Source of the DNA: DATJGR01 sp041739525
GTDB taxonomy: Bacteria; Pseudomonadota; Gammaproteobacteria; Pseudomonadales; Azotimanducaceae
Direction of reading: 5' to 3'
Length of the DNA: 64,000 nt
Assembly: GCA_041739525.1 (NCBI GenBank)
Contig: JBGSNQ010000022.1
Location: forward strand, 92,971-156,970
Under the pieces are notes generated by a model. It searched no databases. It was not told the origin of the DNA and was given only the letters and a program-made list of their open reading frames with translations. The translations under genes and the position numbers were made by a program. Below are positions 1 to 9,401 of the stretch, piece after piece. Numbering within the stretch: position 1 is the stretch's first letter; each line of letters opens with the position of its first letter.

Positions 1-977
1 TTCAACGTCTCGTCGGCCTGGATGTTCAGCTTGGTCGGGGATGCCGAACCGACGCTGACGCTCGTACCCGTGCCACTCACACTTCCACCCGCAGCCGCGC
101 CGGTCAGCAAGGAGCGGAGAATCTCGGCGACGTTCTTCGCATCGGCGTGTGACAGTGGAATGACTTGGGTTGCCCCGGCCGCGCTGGCCGGCTGGTCGAG
201 TTCGCTGATCAGCCTCTGGATTTCCGCGAGCGGCCGCGTCTTGCCACGCAGCACGAGGCTGTTGTTGCGTTCGTTCGCGATGATCTGAATGCTCTGAGGA
301 CCCTTCGCGGAAGAACCGAGTTGCTCGGGCGCGAGCTTCTGCAACAACTCGACGACGTTGCCGACCCACGCATCCTTCAATGGCACCACTACCACGCGCT
401 CATCGCCTGGGACGTCGATCCGTTCGATCAGCTTCATCAGGCGCACCACGTTTTCGGCGTGGTCGCTGATGATGACGACGTTCGGGTTCGAGATCGCGGC
501 GATGTTGCCGTATTGCGGGATCATGGGTCGCAGCGTTTTGACCAACTCGTTCGAGTCGACGTACTGCGCCGCGATTACGCGTGTGACGAGTTCTTCACCC
601 GCGACCTCATTCGCATCGTCGAGCGGATTGCCGCTTTGCTTTGCGAGGGTCTGCTGCTGTATCCGAACGACGCCGGTGGTTTCGATCGCGGCGAATCCAT
701 GTACCCGCAAGACGGATAAAAACAGATCGTAAACATCGTGTTCGTTAAGACTCGTGTTGGAGAGCACCGTGACTTTACCCTTCACGCGCGGGTCGACGAC
801 GAAGGTTTTGCCGGTAATGGCAGCGATCTGCGAGACGAATTCGTTGATGTCGGCGTTCTTGAGATTGATCTTCCAGGTCTGTTCCTGTGCGAACGCACTG
901 TTCGCAAGTACCAGCATTGCGAAGAGGCGCAGGATACGCAGCCGGCCACGTAGGTGAATCAACTCGATTGACTGCAT
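1..977 (-). CDS. gspD: Type II secretion system secretin GspD, N-terminal part (runs off left edge)
   Basis: Outer-membrane secretin subunit of the type II secretion system; the visible part is its periplasmic region. The minus strand is open from the edge to an ATG at 975-977. The product starts with a signal peptide (hydrophobic run ending ANSAFA, then QEQTWKINLKNADINEF), followed by an N0 domain (TGKTFVVDPRVKGKVTVLS) and N1/N2 domains with repeated secretin motifs such as NVVIISDHAENV and RPLAEIQRLISELDQP. The last visible residues, LNIQADETLN, lie in N3, after a Gly/Ser/Ala-rich loop, so the secretin barrel is outside the window. It is divergent from the response regulator at 1246. Family is clear; the C-terminal half cannot be judged. 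Confidence 0.95.
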   Translation of the reverse strand, partial: MQSIELIHLRGRLRILRLFAMLVLANSAFAQEQTWKINLKNADINEFVSQIAAITGKTFVVDPRVKGKVTVLSNTSLNEHDVYDLFLSVLRVHGFAAIETTGVVRIQQQTLAKQSGNPLDDANEVAGEELVTRVIAAQYVDSNELVKTLRPMIPQYGNIAAISNPNVVIISDHAENVVRLMKLIERIDVPGDERVVVVPLKDAWVGNVVELLQKLAPEQLGSSAKGPQSIQIIANERNNSLVLRGKTRPLAEIQRLISELDQPASAAGATQVIPLSHADAKNVAEILRSLLTGAAAGGSVSGTGTSVSVGSASPTKLNIQADETL

Positions 978-1245
978 CGTAGGTACTTCAACGAGGCGGT
1001 TGTGAAGGTGACGTGGCTGGGGCAGTTCAACACGAGGCCGCTCGCGCGTCTGTCAAGTTGCGAAAAGTTGTTTCAAGAATTGTCCGCCGGACGTGAGGTC
1101 GCGCTCTCGCGACTATCGCGTCGCACTGAACGACTCGAGCCCCAACTTCATACTTCTTCACATATTTCATGCGCTCGCGCGTCAACGCGAGACGGATTCC
1201 CGTCGTTCAATCGTAGAAGTGGAGGCTTGGATCGCAGGAAGAACG

Positions 1246-1917
1246 ATGAAAGTGCTGATGGTGGACGACGATCGGACCCTGTGTGACCTCGTCAGCGCAT
1301 ATCTGCGCAACGTCGGAATCGACGTCGCCTGCGCGTATGACGGCCCGCAGGCACTTCGGATCCAGTCCGAGCAGCCGGTCGATATCGTTCTTCTCGACGT
1401 GATGCTGCCAAGGGTCGATGGCTTTGAGGTCTTGGCGCGCGTTCGTCGGATCTCGGACGTGCCCGTGATCATGCTGTCGGCAAAAGGCGAGGAAACAGAT
1501 CGAGTTCGCGGGCTCGAATCAGGCGCCGACGACTATCTTCCCAAACCCTTCGGTTCCAAGGAGTTGCTGGCACGCATGCGTGCACTACTTCGGCGAGCGA
1601 AGATCGGCGTCGACTGTTCGAGCCTGGAGCTAGGCGATCTGCGGCTCGATGTATCTCGCAGCGAAGCTACCGTTGCGAAGGAAACGATCGCATTGACGAG
1701 CGTCGAATCCGCCGTACTGAAACTGCTCTGCGAGCGCGCCGGGCGACCTGTTACACGTGTGCACCTCTATCGCGTCGTGTTCAATCGGGATTGCCTGCCG
1801 TTCGATCGAAGTCTCGATACCCATGTCAGTAATCTCAGACGCAAGCTCGGTGTGAAACTGGACGGTGGCGCGCGCATTCAGGCCGTGCGTGGAATCGGCT
1901 ATCAGTACATTCCGTGA
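1246..1917 (+). CDS. OmpR/CpxR-family response regulator
   Basis: Two-component DNA-binding response regulator of 223 residues. The receiver (about 1-115) has the acidic pair near D8-D9, phosphoacceptor D51 in IVLLDVMLP, S78 and K100 in DYLPKPF. The rest is an OmpR-type winged helix (about 125-223) with the DTHVSNLRRKLG recognition region. The ATG at 1246 is chosen because AGGA lies a few bases upstream and the receiver starts exactly there; the frame stays open upstream but without receiver homology. Its stop overlaps the GTG start of the sensor kinase by 4 bp, so the two are translationally coupled. CpxR is the closest family known to me, but the inducing signal is not deducible. Confidence 0.93.
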   Translation: MKVLMVDDDRTLCDLVSAYLRNVGIDVACAYDGPQALRIQSEQPVDIVLLDVMLPRVDGFEVLARVRRISDVPVIMLSAKGEETDRVRGLESGADDYLPKPFGSKELLARMRALLRRAKIGVDCSSLELGDLRLDVSRSEATVAKETIALTSVESAVLKLLCERAGRPVTRVHLYRVVFNRDCLPFDRSLDTHVSNLRRKLGVKLDGGARIQAVRGIGYQYIP

Positions 1918-3347
1918 AGAGTCGCCTGTTCTGGAAGATCTGGTTGTCTCTGTCGTTGGTGATCGTGTTGGTCTATGCAGTGACGTTCGTCATTGCCGAT
2001 CAGCTTCGAAGGCTTCGCATGGTTGCCGATCCGATGGTGAACGCCGACCACCTGCTGCACGACGCGGAGACGGTAGCCGCAAGCGGCGGTGACCTGCGGG
2101 CGTGGTTGAGCAGCAACTCGAGGAACCGATTCGGAACGCTGTATCTGCTGGATGCGTTTGGTTCGGATCTCAACCATCGCGAACTTCCGGGACCTATCCG
2201 CGACTGGATCAACCGTGACGGCCAGCGACACGTAGCCGGGCCGATCATTGAAGGCGCAGCATCGCCTCGACTTGCTTTCGTGCGTACGCTGCAGGTACCC
2301 GGCAACGATCGGCCCTACACGTTCCTGTTGCTTCCCAGCGCGCCCGCCGGCCCCTTCCCGCCGTTCCTGCTGCCGTTGACCCAAGTGCTCATCGGCGTCG
2401 GAATCGTCATGAGCGGGTTGGTTGGGTGGGGACTCGCACGGCACGTGACGAACCCGATCCGCAAACTGCACCTGGCCAGCGAACGGATTGCGGAGGGTGA
2501 TTTCTCCGGGAGGGTCGTTGACGCAATTGGTCGCCGCCGAGATGAAATCGGTGTTCTCGCGGAACGATTCGACCTCATGACCCAGCGCGTCCAAGGATTC
2601 CTCGAACGCGACCGCACACTCCTGCGCGACGTATCGCACGAGTTGCGCTCGCCGATGGCGCGAATTCAAGTTGCGTGCGACCTCATTCGCCAACGGCTCG
2701 AGAGCTCGGCGCCGGTCGAACTCGACCGTATCGAGAAAGAGCTTGGCGACCTCGATAGTCTGGTCGAGGAAGTGCTGTTGCTCTCTCGCGTGAGCACTGC
2801 AACCAACGTTTTTACTGTGTCGGTGGTCGACGTCGTCGAACTGCTCGAGCGAATCGTCAACGACGCCGATTTTGAAGCCACCCGCACGGACTGCTGTGTG
2901 CGCCTGTCAACCAATGTGCCGCAAGCACGTATTCGTATCGATCCGGTACTCGCGGCGCGCGCTCTCGAAAACGTGGTCAGGAACGCGCTTCGGTATACAC
3001 GCAACGGCACAACGATCGATGTTGTCGTGACAGCGGATTCAGAGTCAGACCGTGTACGAATCAGCGTCCGGGACCAGGGTGACGGGGTACCCGACGCGGC
3101 CCTAGCGCTCATTTTTGAACCCTTCGTCCGCGTGGATAGTGCGCGCACACCCGCTACCGGCGGACACGGCATCGGGTTGGCACTGACGAAGCGCATCGTC
3201 ACCTCCCATGGCGGCATCGTCACTGCACGGAATCACTCAACCAGAGGGCTGATCGTGGATATCGAGTGGCCATTGATTGAGATCGACTTCGTTGCACCGA
3301 CGTCCAATGCACTACCTACGGAAGCGATGCGGCCTCACAATTCTTGA
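1914..3347 (+). CDS. Sensor histidine kinase, CpxA-like
   Basis: Inner-membrane sensor kinase of 477 residues partnering the regulator at 1246. There is a first transmembrane helix at about 8-29, a periplasmic loop of about 120 residues, a second helix at about 152-175, a HAMP linker (about 176-230), a HisKA domain with phosphorylatable H242 in VSHELRSPMARIQVACDL, and a HATPase_c domain with the N box (ENVVRNALRYTRNG, near 352-365), RDQGDGVP and GGHGIGLALTKRI. HAMP, dimerisation and catalytic elements are all present, so it should be active. The GTG start overlaps the preceding TGA. CpxA-like envelope-stress sensing is a family inference; the periplasmic domain would need structural comparison. 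Confidence 0.92.
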   Translation: MKSRLFWKIWLSLSLVIVLVYAVTFVIADQLRRLRMVADPMVNADHLLHDAETVAASGGDLRAWLSSNSRNRFGTLYLLDAFGSDLNHRELPGPIRDWINRDGQRHVAGPIIEGAASPRLAFVRTLQVPGNDRPYTFLLLPSAPAGPFPPFLLPLTQVLIGVGIVMSGLVGWGLARHVTNPIRKLHLASERIAEGDFSGRVVDAIGRRRDEIGVLAERFDLMTQRVQGFLERDRTLLRDVSHELRSPMARIQVACDLIRQRLESSAPVELDRIEKELGDLDSLVEEVLLLSRVSTATNVFTVSVVDVVELLERIVNDADFEATRTDCCVRLSTNVPQARIRIDPVLAARALENVVRNALRYTRNGTTIDVVVTADSESDRVRISVRDQGDGVPDAALALIFEPFVRVDSARTPATGGHGIGLALTKRIVTSHGGIVTARNHSTRGLIVDIEWPLIEIDFVAPTSNALPTEAMRPHNS

Positions 3348-3486
3348 CCGATGTTCAACTAACTTGACAGACAGCTAGCGCTCACAGGCATCCAATAGTT
3401 GCCGCGACTCAACAGACGGCTGTCAACGTGGATACCATTGGTCACAAGAAAAGCGGGGGCTCGGGCTCCGTATCGAGCACGACATA

Positions 3487-3897
3487 GTGCTTGTGCTCTC
3501 GGAATTTCGATTCGTCGTCCTCCTGCTCGGTCTCGCTACGTTTTCGGGGTCTGATGCCAGCAACGGCGACCGCAGCAATATCGCCTCGTTCCGCGTGGTC
3601 AATGTGATTCCAAATTCGCCGACCCTATCGACAACACTCGACTCGATTTCCATCGGCGACGTTTCGTACGGTCAAGCAACGGCGCTGAGAAACGTCGCGC
3701 CAGGCGACTATTCGTTGACAGTCAGCTACGTCAAACCGAGTGGCGCTATGGTCAAGACCGTAGACGCGGCTCCCATCACGATACGCGCCAATGAGGAAAC
3801 GTCGGTCTTCCTAATGGGCCTAATCGGATCGACGATCCTCAAGGTCGTCACGAAGGTGGACCCCGAGATGACGGCGGCATCGACCACGACACTCTGA
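3487..3897 (+). pseudogene. Truncated DUF4397-type paralogue (inverted partial copy)
   Basis: A 136-residue frame whose middle closely resembles the first domain of the lipoprotein at 5456-6802: RVVNVIPNSPTLSTTL versus RIVNLIPDSPTLTATL, DYSLTVSYVKPSGA versus DYSLTVSYQQPDGS, and RANEETSVFLMG versus RANEQTTVFLVG. It stops just after the first domain (AASTTTL), where the paralogue continues for about 300 residues, and its N-terminus lacks the lipobox cysteine of the paralogue (ATFSGS versus ATGCGS). It lies on the opposite strand to the two complete genes. It is best read as a degraded duplicate, though a short secreted single-domain protein starting at GTG 3487 cannot be excluded. Confidence 0.6.
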
Positions 3898-4000
3898 CGA
3901 CTGATCCGAGCGGGACCGCGCCTAAACCTGCCCGCGACAATCTGGGGTCGCTAGCACCGGTATGTGCGCGTTTTCGACTCCGACCGAACACGCGTCCTCT

Positions 4001-5446
4001 TCAGTTGGTCGCCTCGTGATCCAGTTGAATCCGAATCGGTGGACCGCCGCCGGGGCTTTCGATAATGGTTGCGGTATAGATACCGCCGAGTTGCAGATCG
4101 AGCCGTTCCGGTCCAAACACAGCCAGTTCGCCGTTGGAGTCGGTCACGGTTAGATCGTAAAGACCGGGATCGCGCGATGTGACGCTCGACCCAAGTAGCG
4201 CGGCATCGTCCAGTGCAGGACTTGCGTCGACGGTCGGCTGACCGGGTGGAAGTAAATAGGCGTCGACTGTGCCGGCGCTCGCGGCACCGTTGACGATGCG
4301 CAGCTGCACCTCGCTCGCGATCGATCGCAGCGTATCTGTGAGCAAATCCGACTTGACGTCGATATCTGCGTTGGAAGTGTCGCCGGCAACATACAGGGTG
4401 TTCGCCTGGCCGCTTTGCAAGGTGATCGGACCTTGAAACACGAAACGGTTTTGCACGCCCACAGGTGTCACGTTCAAGTTCGCCGAGTAAGGGAAATCGA
4501 CTGTGTTCGAGTCGAGTTTCAAATACGAGGTGGTAACTCCGAATGGAATGTTGGCGAAGACTGGTGTTCCCGCCGTGTCGCCGAAGAACACGTCCACGGC
4601 GGCGACGTCCGACACCAGATTCGAAAAGCGTACTGAGGCGCCCAGATCTTGATCGGCGAACGCGCTCGATCCCGATGCACTTACCTGAACAACGCGCACC
4701 ACCGTCGATTCCGGTTCGAATTGATCGATCAGCATCAACACGGTCCGCGTGATCCTCGCGAAGCTGATGTCACCCGAATCGAAAAGCACACTCTTTGATC
4801 CCTCGGGTGTGACGACCACCCGGTACGTGATCGACGGATCGATGCTGGCGAGCGGGGTGACTGCCGCAAAGTCGACCGTCGCAGTCGGCGCAGACGTTAC
4901 CAGGGGAGCTTTGTTGGAAATCACATAAACGTCGACGCGGCCCGCCGTCTGCGACGCGTCCACAATCTGAATCTGCGGGTCTGGCCAGGTGGTCGAATCG
5001 GACGTATCGACGTCTTTGCTGATCGCAACGTTGTCGGTTCGCAGCAACTGGTAGTTGTTCAGATCGCCGACCAAGAACAGCGAGACCTCATCGTACTGTG
5101 TCAGATCGATGGTCTCGCCCGCGACGAGCGTGACCTTGTCATCGGACGGCGTGAGATACACGAGGTCCATCTCGTACTCTCCGACGTCGGTGCCCGTGAG
5201 GGCAGTCGCCTCGCCGTACGCGGAATCGCCAAACACGGCTTCCGCATCCGACTGCACGGATCGCAACACGGCTGAAATCGTTGGCGCATCATCAATGGCG
5301 TTGACGAAGCGTATGCTGCCTTGCCTGACGCCTGTTCCGGCCGATGTACTGCCGCCACCATCGGATTCCTTCACGCCACATCCGGCCAGGGTGACAAGGC
5401 ATGCCATCAAAAGTGCAGCAGGCTGGCGGACGCAGTTCATCGTCAT
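4001..5446 (-). CDS. DUF4397-type repeat lipoprotein (second gene of tandem pair)
   Basis: Predicted lipoprotein of 481 residues. The signal peptide ends in LVTLAGC, a good lipobox, followed by a Gly/Ser-rich tether. The rest consists of about four beta-rich repeats with DUF4397 features: RFVNAIDDAPTISAVL, then VDVYVISNKAPL, AAVDVFFGDTAGTPVF and AGTVDAYLLPPGQP. It ends with a domain containing GLYDLTVTDSNGE. Its start lies 9 bp after the stop of the paralogue at 5456-6802, so the two form an operon. Function is unknown; DUF4397 proteins are exported and often surface-exposed. An alternative start two codons downstream (MNCVRQ) is equally possible. Confidence 0.75.
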   Translation of the reverse strand: MTMNCVRQPAALLMACLVTLAGCGVKESDGGGSTSAGTGVRQGSIRFVNAIDDAPTISAVLRSVQSDAEAVFGDSAYGEATALTGTDVGEYEMDLVYLTPSDDKVTLVAGETIDLTQYDEVSLFLVGDLNNYQLLRTDNVAISKDVDTSDSTTWPDPQIQIVDASQTAGRVDVYVISNKAPLVTSAPTATVDFAAVTPLASIDPSITYRVVVTPEGSKSVLFDSGDISFARITRTVLMLIDQFEPESTVVRVVQVSASGSSAFADQDLGASVRFSNLVSDVAAVDVFFGDTAGTPVFANIPFGVTTSYLKLDSNTVDFPYSANLNVTPVGVQNRFVFQGPITLQSGQANTLYVAGDTSNADIDVKSDLLTDTLRSIASEVQLRIVNGAASAGTVDAYLLPPGQPTVDASPALDDAALLGSSVTSRDPGLYDLTVTDSNGELAVFGPERLDLQLGGIYTATIIESPGGGPPIRIQLDHEATN

Positions 5447-5455
5447 GCCGGCGCG

Positions 5456-6802
5456 TCAATTCGCAAGATTGTCGGTAAAGACAATCTGACTAGGCAAACC
5501 GCCCCCCGGGGCATCCGTCAGAATCACGGTGTAGCTGCCACCCCCTGCGAGGGTGATTCGCTCTGGTCCGCTGGACACAGTCTCCTGGTCTGTTGGAGTC
5601 ACTTCGATGTCGTACATACCGGGCGTGAATCCGGTGGTACCGCTAACGAGAAAGCTGAGTCCGGAAAAGGCGGGTGGCAAATCGGTCAGTGGCTGGCCCG
5701 GAGCGAGAAAATACATGTCTACGTCAGCCGCAGCCGCAGATGCCTGGATGACGTCGAGCGAACTTACATCGGCAACGCTCCGCAACGATTCGACGATGTT
5801 CCTTGCGATCACGTTTCCGGAATCCGAACGCGCCACTGCCAGAGTGCGATAGTCGCCGGCGCTCAAGTTCAGTCTGCCGGCGTAGAGCACGGTTGCGGGG
5901 TCCGACGCAACGGTAATCGTTGCGTTGACGTTTTCTGTCGATACTTGAAGGAACTTGCTGACTGCGCCGTACTGTAGGTTCTCAATGCTCGGTGCGCTCG
6001 CACCATCGAGATACAGGTCGACCGCCGGTTCGTCGGCGATCATGTTCGCCAGCCGCAATCCACTTGGAAGTTCTGCGAGCGTAAACGCGGAGGCAGAGAC
6101 AGTATCGACCTGCACGACGTAGGATCCGTTGCCCCCCGGCCCGAAGTAATCGCAAGCGACGAACAGCCGCCGCGTCAGGCCGCTGATCGGAAACACGCCT
6201 GAGTCGAAGATGAGGTTCTTGCTGTCCGCATCGGTCACCCTCAGACGGTAATTTGCGCCCGCATCGACTGTGGTGATATTGGAGTTGTTTCCGAAGTCGA
6301 GTGTCGCCTGAGGTGATACGTCATCGATCGCGGCATTCGCGTCACCCAGATAAAAGTCGAGCGACGCGGGTCCGGTAGCTGCGTTCATGATCCAGACCTC
6401 GGCCGATGCTGCCGAGATGTCAGGATCGGCCTGCGTGACCATCTTTAGGGTTGTCGATTCGAGCGGACCAACCAGAAATACAGTCGTTTGCTCATTGGCG
6501 CGTACGGTGAGCGTCTCGTCATCGACAAGATCGACTGAACTGCCGTCTGGCTGCTGGTAGCTGACCGTCAGCGAGTAGTCAGTGGGGTTCAATGAGATAA
6601 GCGCCGTCGACTGCGCGTAGGAAATTCTCGACGATGACGTGTCCGAACCTAGCGTCGCAGTCAGCGTCGGCGAGTCTGGTATCAAGTTGACGATGCGAAT
6701 CGACCCGGTATCGCTGCTGCTACTGCCGCCTCCACCGCTGCCGCAACCGGTTGCGACGAAGAGGCAGAGAGGAACCAAGAGCAACCAGAAGCGTGTGCAC
6801 AT
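5456..6802 (-). CDS. DUF4397-type repeat lipoprotein (first gene of tandem pair)
   Basis: Predicted lipoprotein of 448 residues. The ATG at 6802 is chosen because it starts a typical lipoprotein signal (MCTRFWLLLVPLCLFVATGC); the frame stays open upstream but without a signal sequence. After a Gly/Ser tether it carries DUF4397-type repeats: RIVNLIPDSPTLTATL, ASLDFYLGDANAAIDD, AVDLYLDGASAPSIENLQYG and AADVDMYFLAPGQPL. It is paralogous over its whole length to the gene at 4001-5446 and, in its first domain, to the fragment at 3487-3897. The substrate or partner is unknown. The pair lies 3' of the CpxRA-like genes but is convergent with them, so co-regulation is only a possibility. Confidence 0.75.
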   Translation of the reverse strand: MCTRFWLLLVPLCLFVATGCGSGGGGSSSSDTGSIRIVNLIPDSPTLTATLGSDTSSSRISYAQSTALISLNPTDYSLTVSYQQPDGSSVDLVDDETLTVRANEQTTVFLVGPLESTTLKMVTQADPDISAASAEVWIMNAATGPASLDFYLGDANAAIDDVSPQATLDFGNNSNITTVDAGANYRLRVTDADSKNLIFDSGVFPISGLTRRLFVACDYFGPGGNGSYVVQVDTVSASAFTLAELPSGLRLANMIADEPAVDLYLDGASAPSIENLQYGAVSKFLQVSTENVNATITVASDPATVLYAGRLNLSAGDYRTLAVARSDSGNVIARNIVESLRSVADVSSLDVIQASAAAADVDMYFLAPGQPLTDLPPAFSGLSFLVSGTTGFTPGMYDIEVTPTDQETVSSGPERITLAGGGSYTVILTDAPGGGLPSQIVFTDNLAN

Positions 6803-7352
6803 GTATGTTAGGTCCGAACAGACGGATTCTAGATACGATCGCTCGGGCGCGGCTGGCCGCCCAACGCAGTTGTTAGTCACGCGTGGCGGCGATCGTAGGT
6901 GCTCTTCCTTTGACGGTGTCTCGGTCGCGGGCTCATTGACCGACCGGGGATGGGCTCTACGGTTGAGTTTGCCAGGACTCGCGATCCGATCGACATTGAA
7001 GGCCCGTCCGCGCTGCTTGTCTGTCAAGTTAGGTGAACAAGAGTCAAGAATTGTGGAGCGCGCACGATTGAGGTCGTTGGCGGTGGCGCTGATGACGCGT
7101 CCGTCCGCCAGCTACGTGACTATGGACAGGAATTTCTGTCCAGCGGCATGGGTTCACGGAAGGCGACGAGCGTGTTGCCGGCCCGGTCAGAAGTAGTGGG
7201 CGAGACGCAGATCAACGAGTTCAGTGGTAGACGTTCCTCTCCAAGCCGGGCCGAGTCGTCCAAGCGAACGCTGTTCGGCGGATTTCGTGTACGACCAACT
7301 CGCCGATGGTCGACGCATTCGGATTCTCAATATCGTCGACAACTATTCACGG
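6803..7352. other. Gene-poor stretch holding an IS remnant
   Basis: About 550 bp between the DUF4397 lipoprotein start and the end of the CadC-like gene. The only recognisable content is the IS3-family transposase fragment near 7260-7356, annotated separately. The other frames here lack start signals or recognisable motifs, and no tRNA or terminator stands out. The promoter for the lipoprotein pair should lie in its left part. Confidence 0.5.
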
Positions 7353-7361
7353 TCAGTACGA
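7260..7361 (+). mobile_element. IS3-family transposase (OrfB) remnant
   Basis: One frame encodes RPSERCSADFVYDQ followed by LADGRRIRILNIVDNYSR, which matches the conserved start of the rve integrase core of IS3/IS407-type transposases (typically RPNERWSMDFVSDQLxDGRRxRxLTVVDxxTRE). The first catalytic Asp of the DDE triad (D in ADFV, near 7281) is present. The rest of the core, with the second Asp and the Glu, is missing, as is OrfA; similarity stops near 7356. It is a dead fragment of about 100 bp. No terminal inverted repeats or target duplication could be recognised, so the original insertion limits are lost. Confidence 0.6.
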
Positions 7362-9401
7362 GCGATCCTCCGGTGGAGGAGGCGTGGTAACACCAATACC
7401 GGTGATCGCCGACAACTCTTCTGCGCCGCGTCGCACGTCGGCGCGCCACGCCTTGCCAACTCCCAGAGCTTCCAGTGTCTTCTGGTACCGCGGATCGCTA
7501 ACGACGTTCGCTGCGAAATACGCTTCCTGAGCAGGGTTGAAGTGCCATCGTAGCCAGGCGTACTCAGGCTCGATAGCGAGCAACTCTTCCGTGCCGCAAT
7601 CTACGTCCCCTAATATGAAGCAGACGTCGCTTTTGGTTGAGTGCGTGACTAACGGATCAGCTAAGGCGGCCTGGAGTTCGGGCGAGTGAGGACGAATATC
7701 GCCGCGATGAACACGAAGGTACACTCCTGCGTTGTAGCCCCACTTCTCGTCCGTCCGCTTCAATCGTTCCAGATACGCTTCGGCTTCAGTGAATCGCCCA
7801 AGCTTGGACAGACACTGAACCAGGCCGTACAGCGACAGCGTGAAATCCGGGTTCACTCGATCTACCAAATCCTTCACGAGCTCGACTTGTGTTTCGAAGT
7901 CGCGCCGAATCGTGTAGAGCGTCACGTATTCGCTTTGCAGTCCGGAGACGTCGTCCGAGCCGGCGCTTCGGGCTTCGGCAATCGCGCGATCGATATACGC
8001 TTCGCTCTCGTCTAGCAGTTTCGCGCCCATCAAAACGCGCGCGTACCAGCGCATCGCTCCAGAGTCGTGAGGGTTGTTGATGATCTCTTTGCGCCAGACC
8101 TGCTCTGCGTCGGAGGCCGATCCGATCGATACAAACTGCAGCGCCTGATCGATCGCATCCAGCGCGGCAGAATCGGTGATGGCGGTTCTCGCGTCGCGCC
8201 TCAATGCGAGCAGATCCTGCCGTGTCCCTTCGCGCTCGGCGAGATCGGCGGGGGTCTGGCCGATCGCCCAGTAAACCGCCGACAGTGAGCCGTACGCATA
8301 AGGAAATTTGGGGTCTACCTCGAGCGCCTTCCTGAACATCTGCTCGGCACGCCGATTCGAAGCCACGGTCTGAATGCGCTGAAACTCGTCGCCTTTGCGG
8401 GCGAGCAGGTATGCATCGGGGTTCTGCGTACCCCAGCTGCGCATTCGTTCCAAGTGAGCGTCGTCGAGCAACACCGTGAGGTCGTCGATCGCGTGCTCGA
8501 CCATCTTCGTTCTGAAGCTCTTGCGATCGGCCTCCGGAAAGCTGAACGCTTCGCGATGCGATGGGAGACTTGCGAGCGCGGGGACAATCGCGAGCGTCGC
8601 CTCCAGCCGCTGGCCTTCGTCTCGCGCGTCGAACGTTACCGCATAGTCCACATCCCAGGCGTGCGCGACATTCGTGTCTCTTCGTACCTGCTTAACGTCA
8701 TCGTGCACCGTGGCGCCCATCATTCTGAAATGTGCGACGACCTGATCCGGTAGATCCTCGAATCCCTGCCGAATCGCGCCCGGCAACGTGTCGGCGACAG
8801 GCAGCAGAACCGCGGAGTGATTTCCGAGAACGACCACGGTGGCTCTCTGGGTGGATAGAGTGCTGATCGACCATCCGATGACTACCAACGCCGCCGCGAG
8901 TGAGCTGAAGACCATTACCTTTCTGGAGCTCCACCGCTGGCGCGCTTTGCTTCCGTTCGCGAGACGAGTTTGGGAGAAATCCAGCGTTGGTGCGTGTGCG
9001 TCTCCGTTAGACGGTGCGTGTGTGTCGGTCCCGTTCGCCAGCTCCGAAGCGACGGCGACCAGTCGATAGCCGCGCTTGGACACCGTCTGGATGGATACGT
9101 CGCCGTGCGGCTCTTCGCCGAACGCATGCCGCAGTTCGGTGATGATCTTATGGACCGCGTTCGCCGACCGAACGCTTCGCGGCCAGTGTGCCTCCAGCAG
9201 TTCGGCGCTCGAGACAACGTCGTTCGAGCGGCGTGCAAGGTGCACCAGCACATCCATCGCACGCGGACTGAGGACCTTCGAAATATCCCCCCTGCCAATC
9301 CTTCGCTCGGACGGCGTGACGTCCCATCGCCCCAGCTTGAAGCGCGCCGACGACGACGGCAGCACGGCGTCCGTCACACCTGAAGCATCTCTCGTCACCA
9401 C
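7353..9401 (-). CDS. CadC/ToxR-like membrane regulator with winged helix and TPR-type periplasmic domain
   Basis: A 682-residue one-component regulator. Residues 24-118 form an OmpR-type winged helix (SPRAMDVLVHLARRSNDVVS, then ANAVHKIITELRHAF and TVSKRGYRLVA). A Ser/Thr-rich linker leads to a single transmembrane helix at about 162-182. The C-terminal 480 residues are periplasmic and alpha-helical, with tetratricopeptide-like units (AEQMFRKALEVDPKFPYAYGSLSAVY; ESEAYIDRAIAEA; AEAYLERLKRTDEKWGYNAG). This is the CadC architecture, in which the sensor domain signals through the membrane to DNA. Its last few codons and stop lie in the zone where the IS3 remnant ends, so the C-terminus (TTPPPPEDRSY) may have been altered by that insertion. 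The target genes are not obvious. Confidence 0.85.
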   Translation of the reverse strand: MVTRDASGVTDAVLPSSSARFKLGRWDVTPSERRIGRGDISKVLSPRAMDVLVHLARRSNDVVSSAELLEAHWPRSVRSANAVHKIITELRHAFGEEPHGDVSIQTVSKRGYRLVAVASELANGTDTHAPSNGDAHAPTLDFSQTRLANGSKARQRWSSRKVMVFSSLAAALVVIGWSISTLSTQRATVVVLGNHSAVLLPVADTLPGAIRQGFEDLPDQVVAHFRMMGATVHDDVKQVRRDTNVAHAWDVDYAVTFDARDEGQRLEATLAIVPALASLPSHREAFSFPEADRKSFRTKMVEHAIDDLTVLLDDAHLERMRSWGTQNPDAYLLARKGDEFQRIQTVASNRRAEQMFRKALEVDPKFPYAYGSLSAVYWAIGQTPADLAEREGTRQDLLALRRDARTAITDSAALDAIDQALQFVSIGSASDAEQVWRKEIINNPHDSGAMRWYARVLMGAKLLDESEAYIDRAIAEARSAGSDDVSGLQSEYVTLYTIRRDFETQVELVKDLVDRVNPDFTLSLYGLVQCLSKLGRFTEAEAYLERLKRTDEKWGYNAGVYLRVHRGDIRPHSPELQAALADPLVTHSTKSDVCFILGDVDCGTEELLAIEPEYAWLRWHFNPAQEAYFAANVVSDPRYQKTLEALGVGKAWRADVRRGAEELSAITGIGVTTPPPPEDRSY

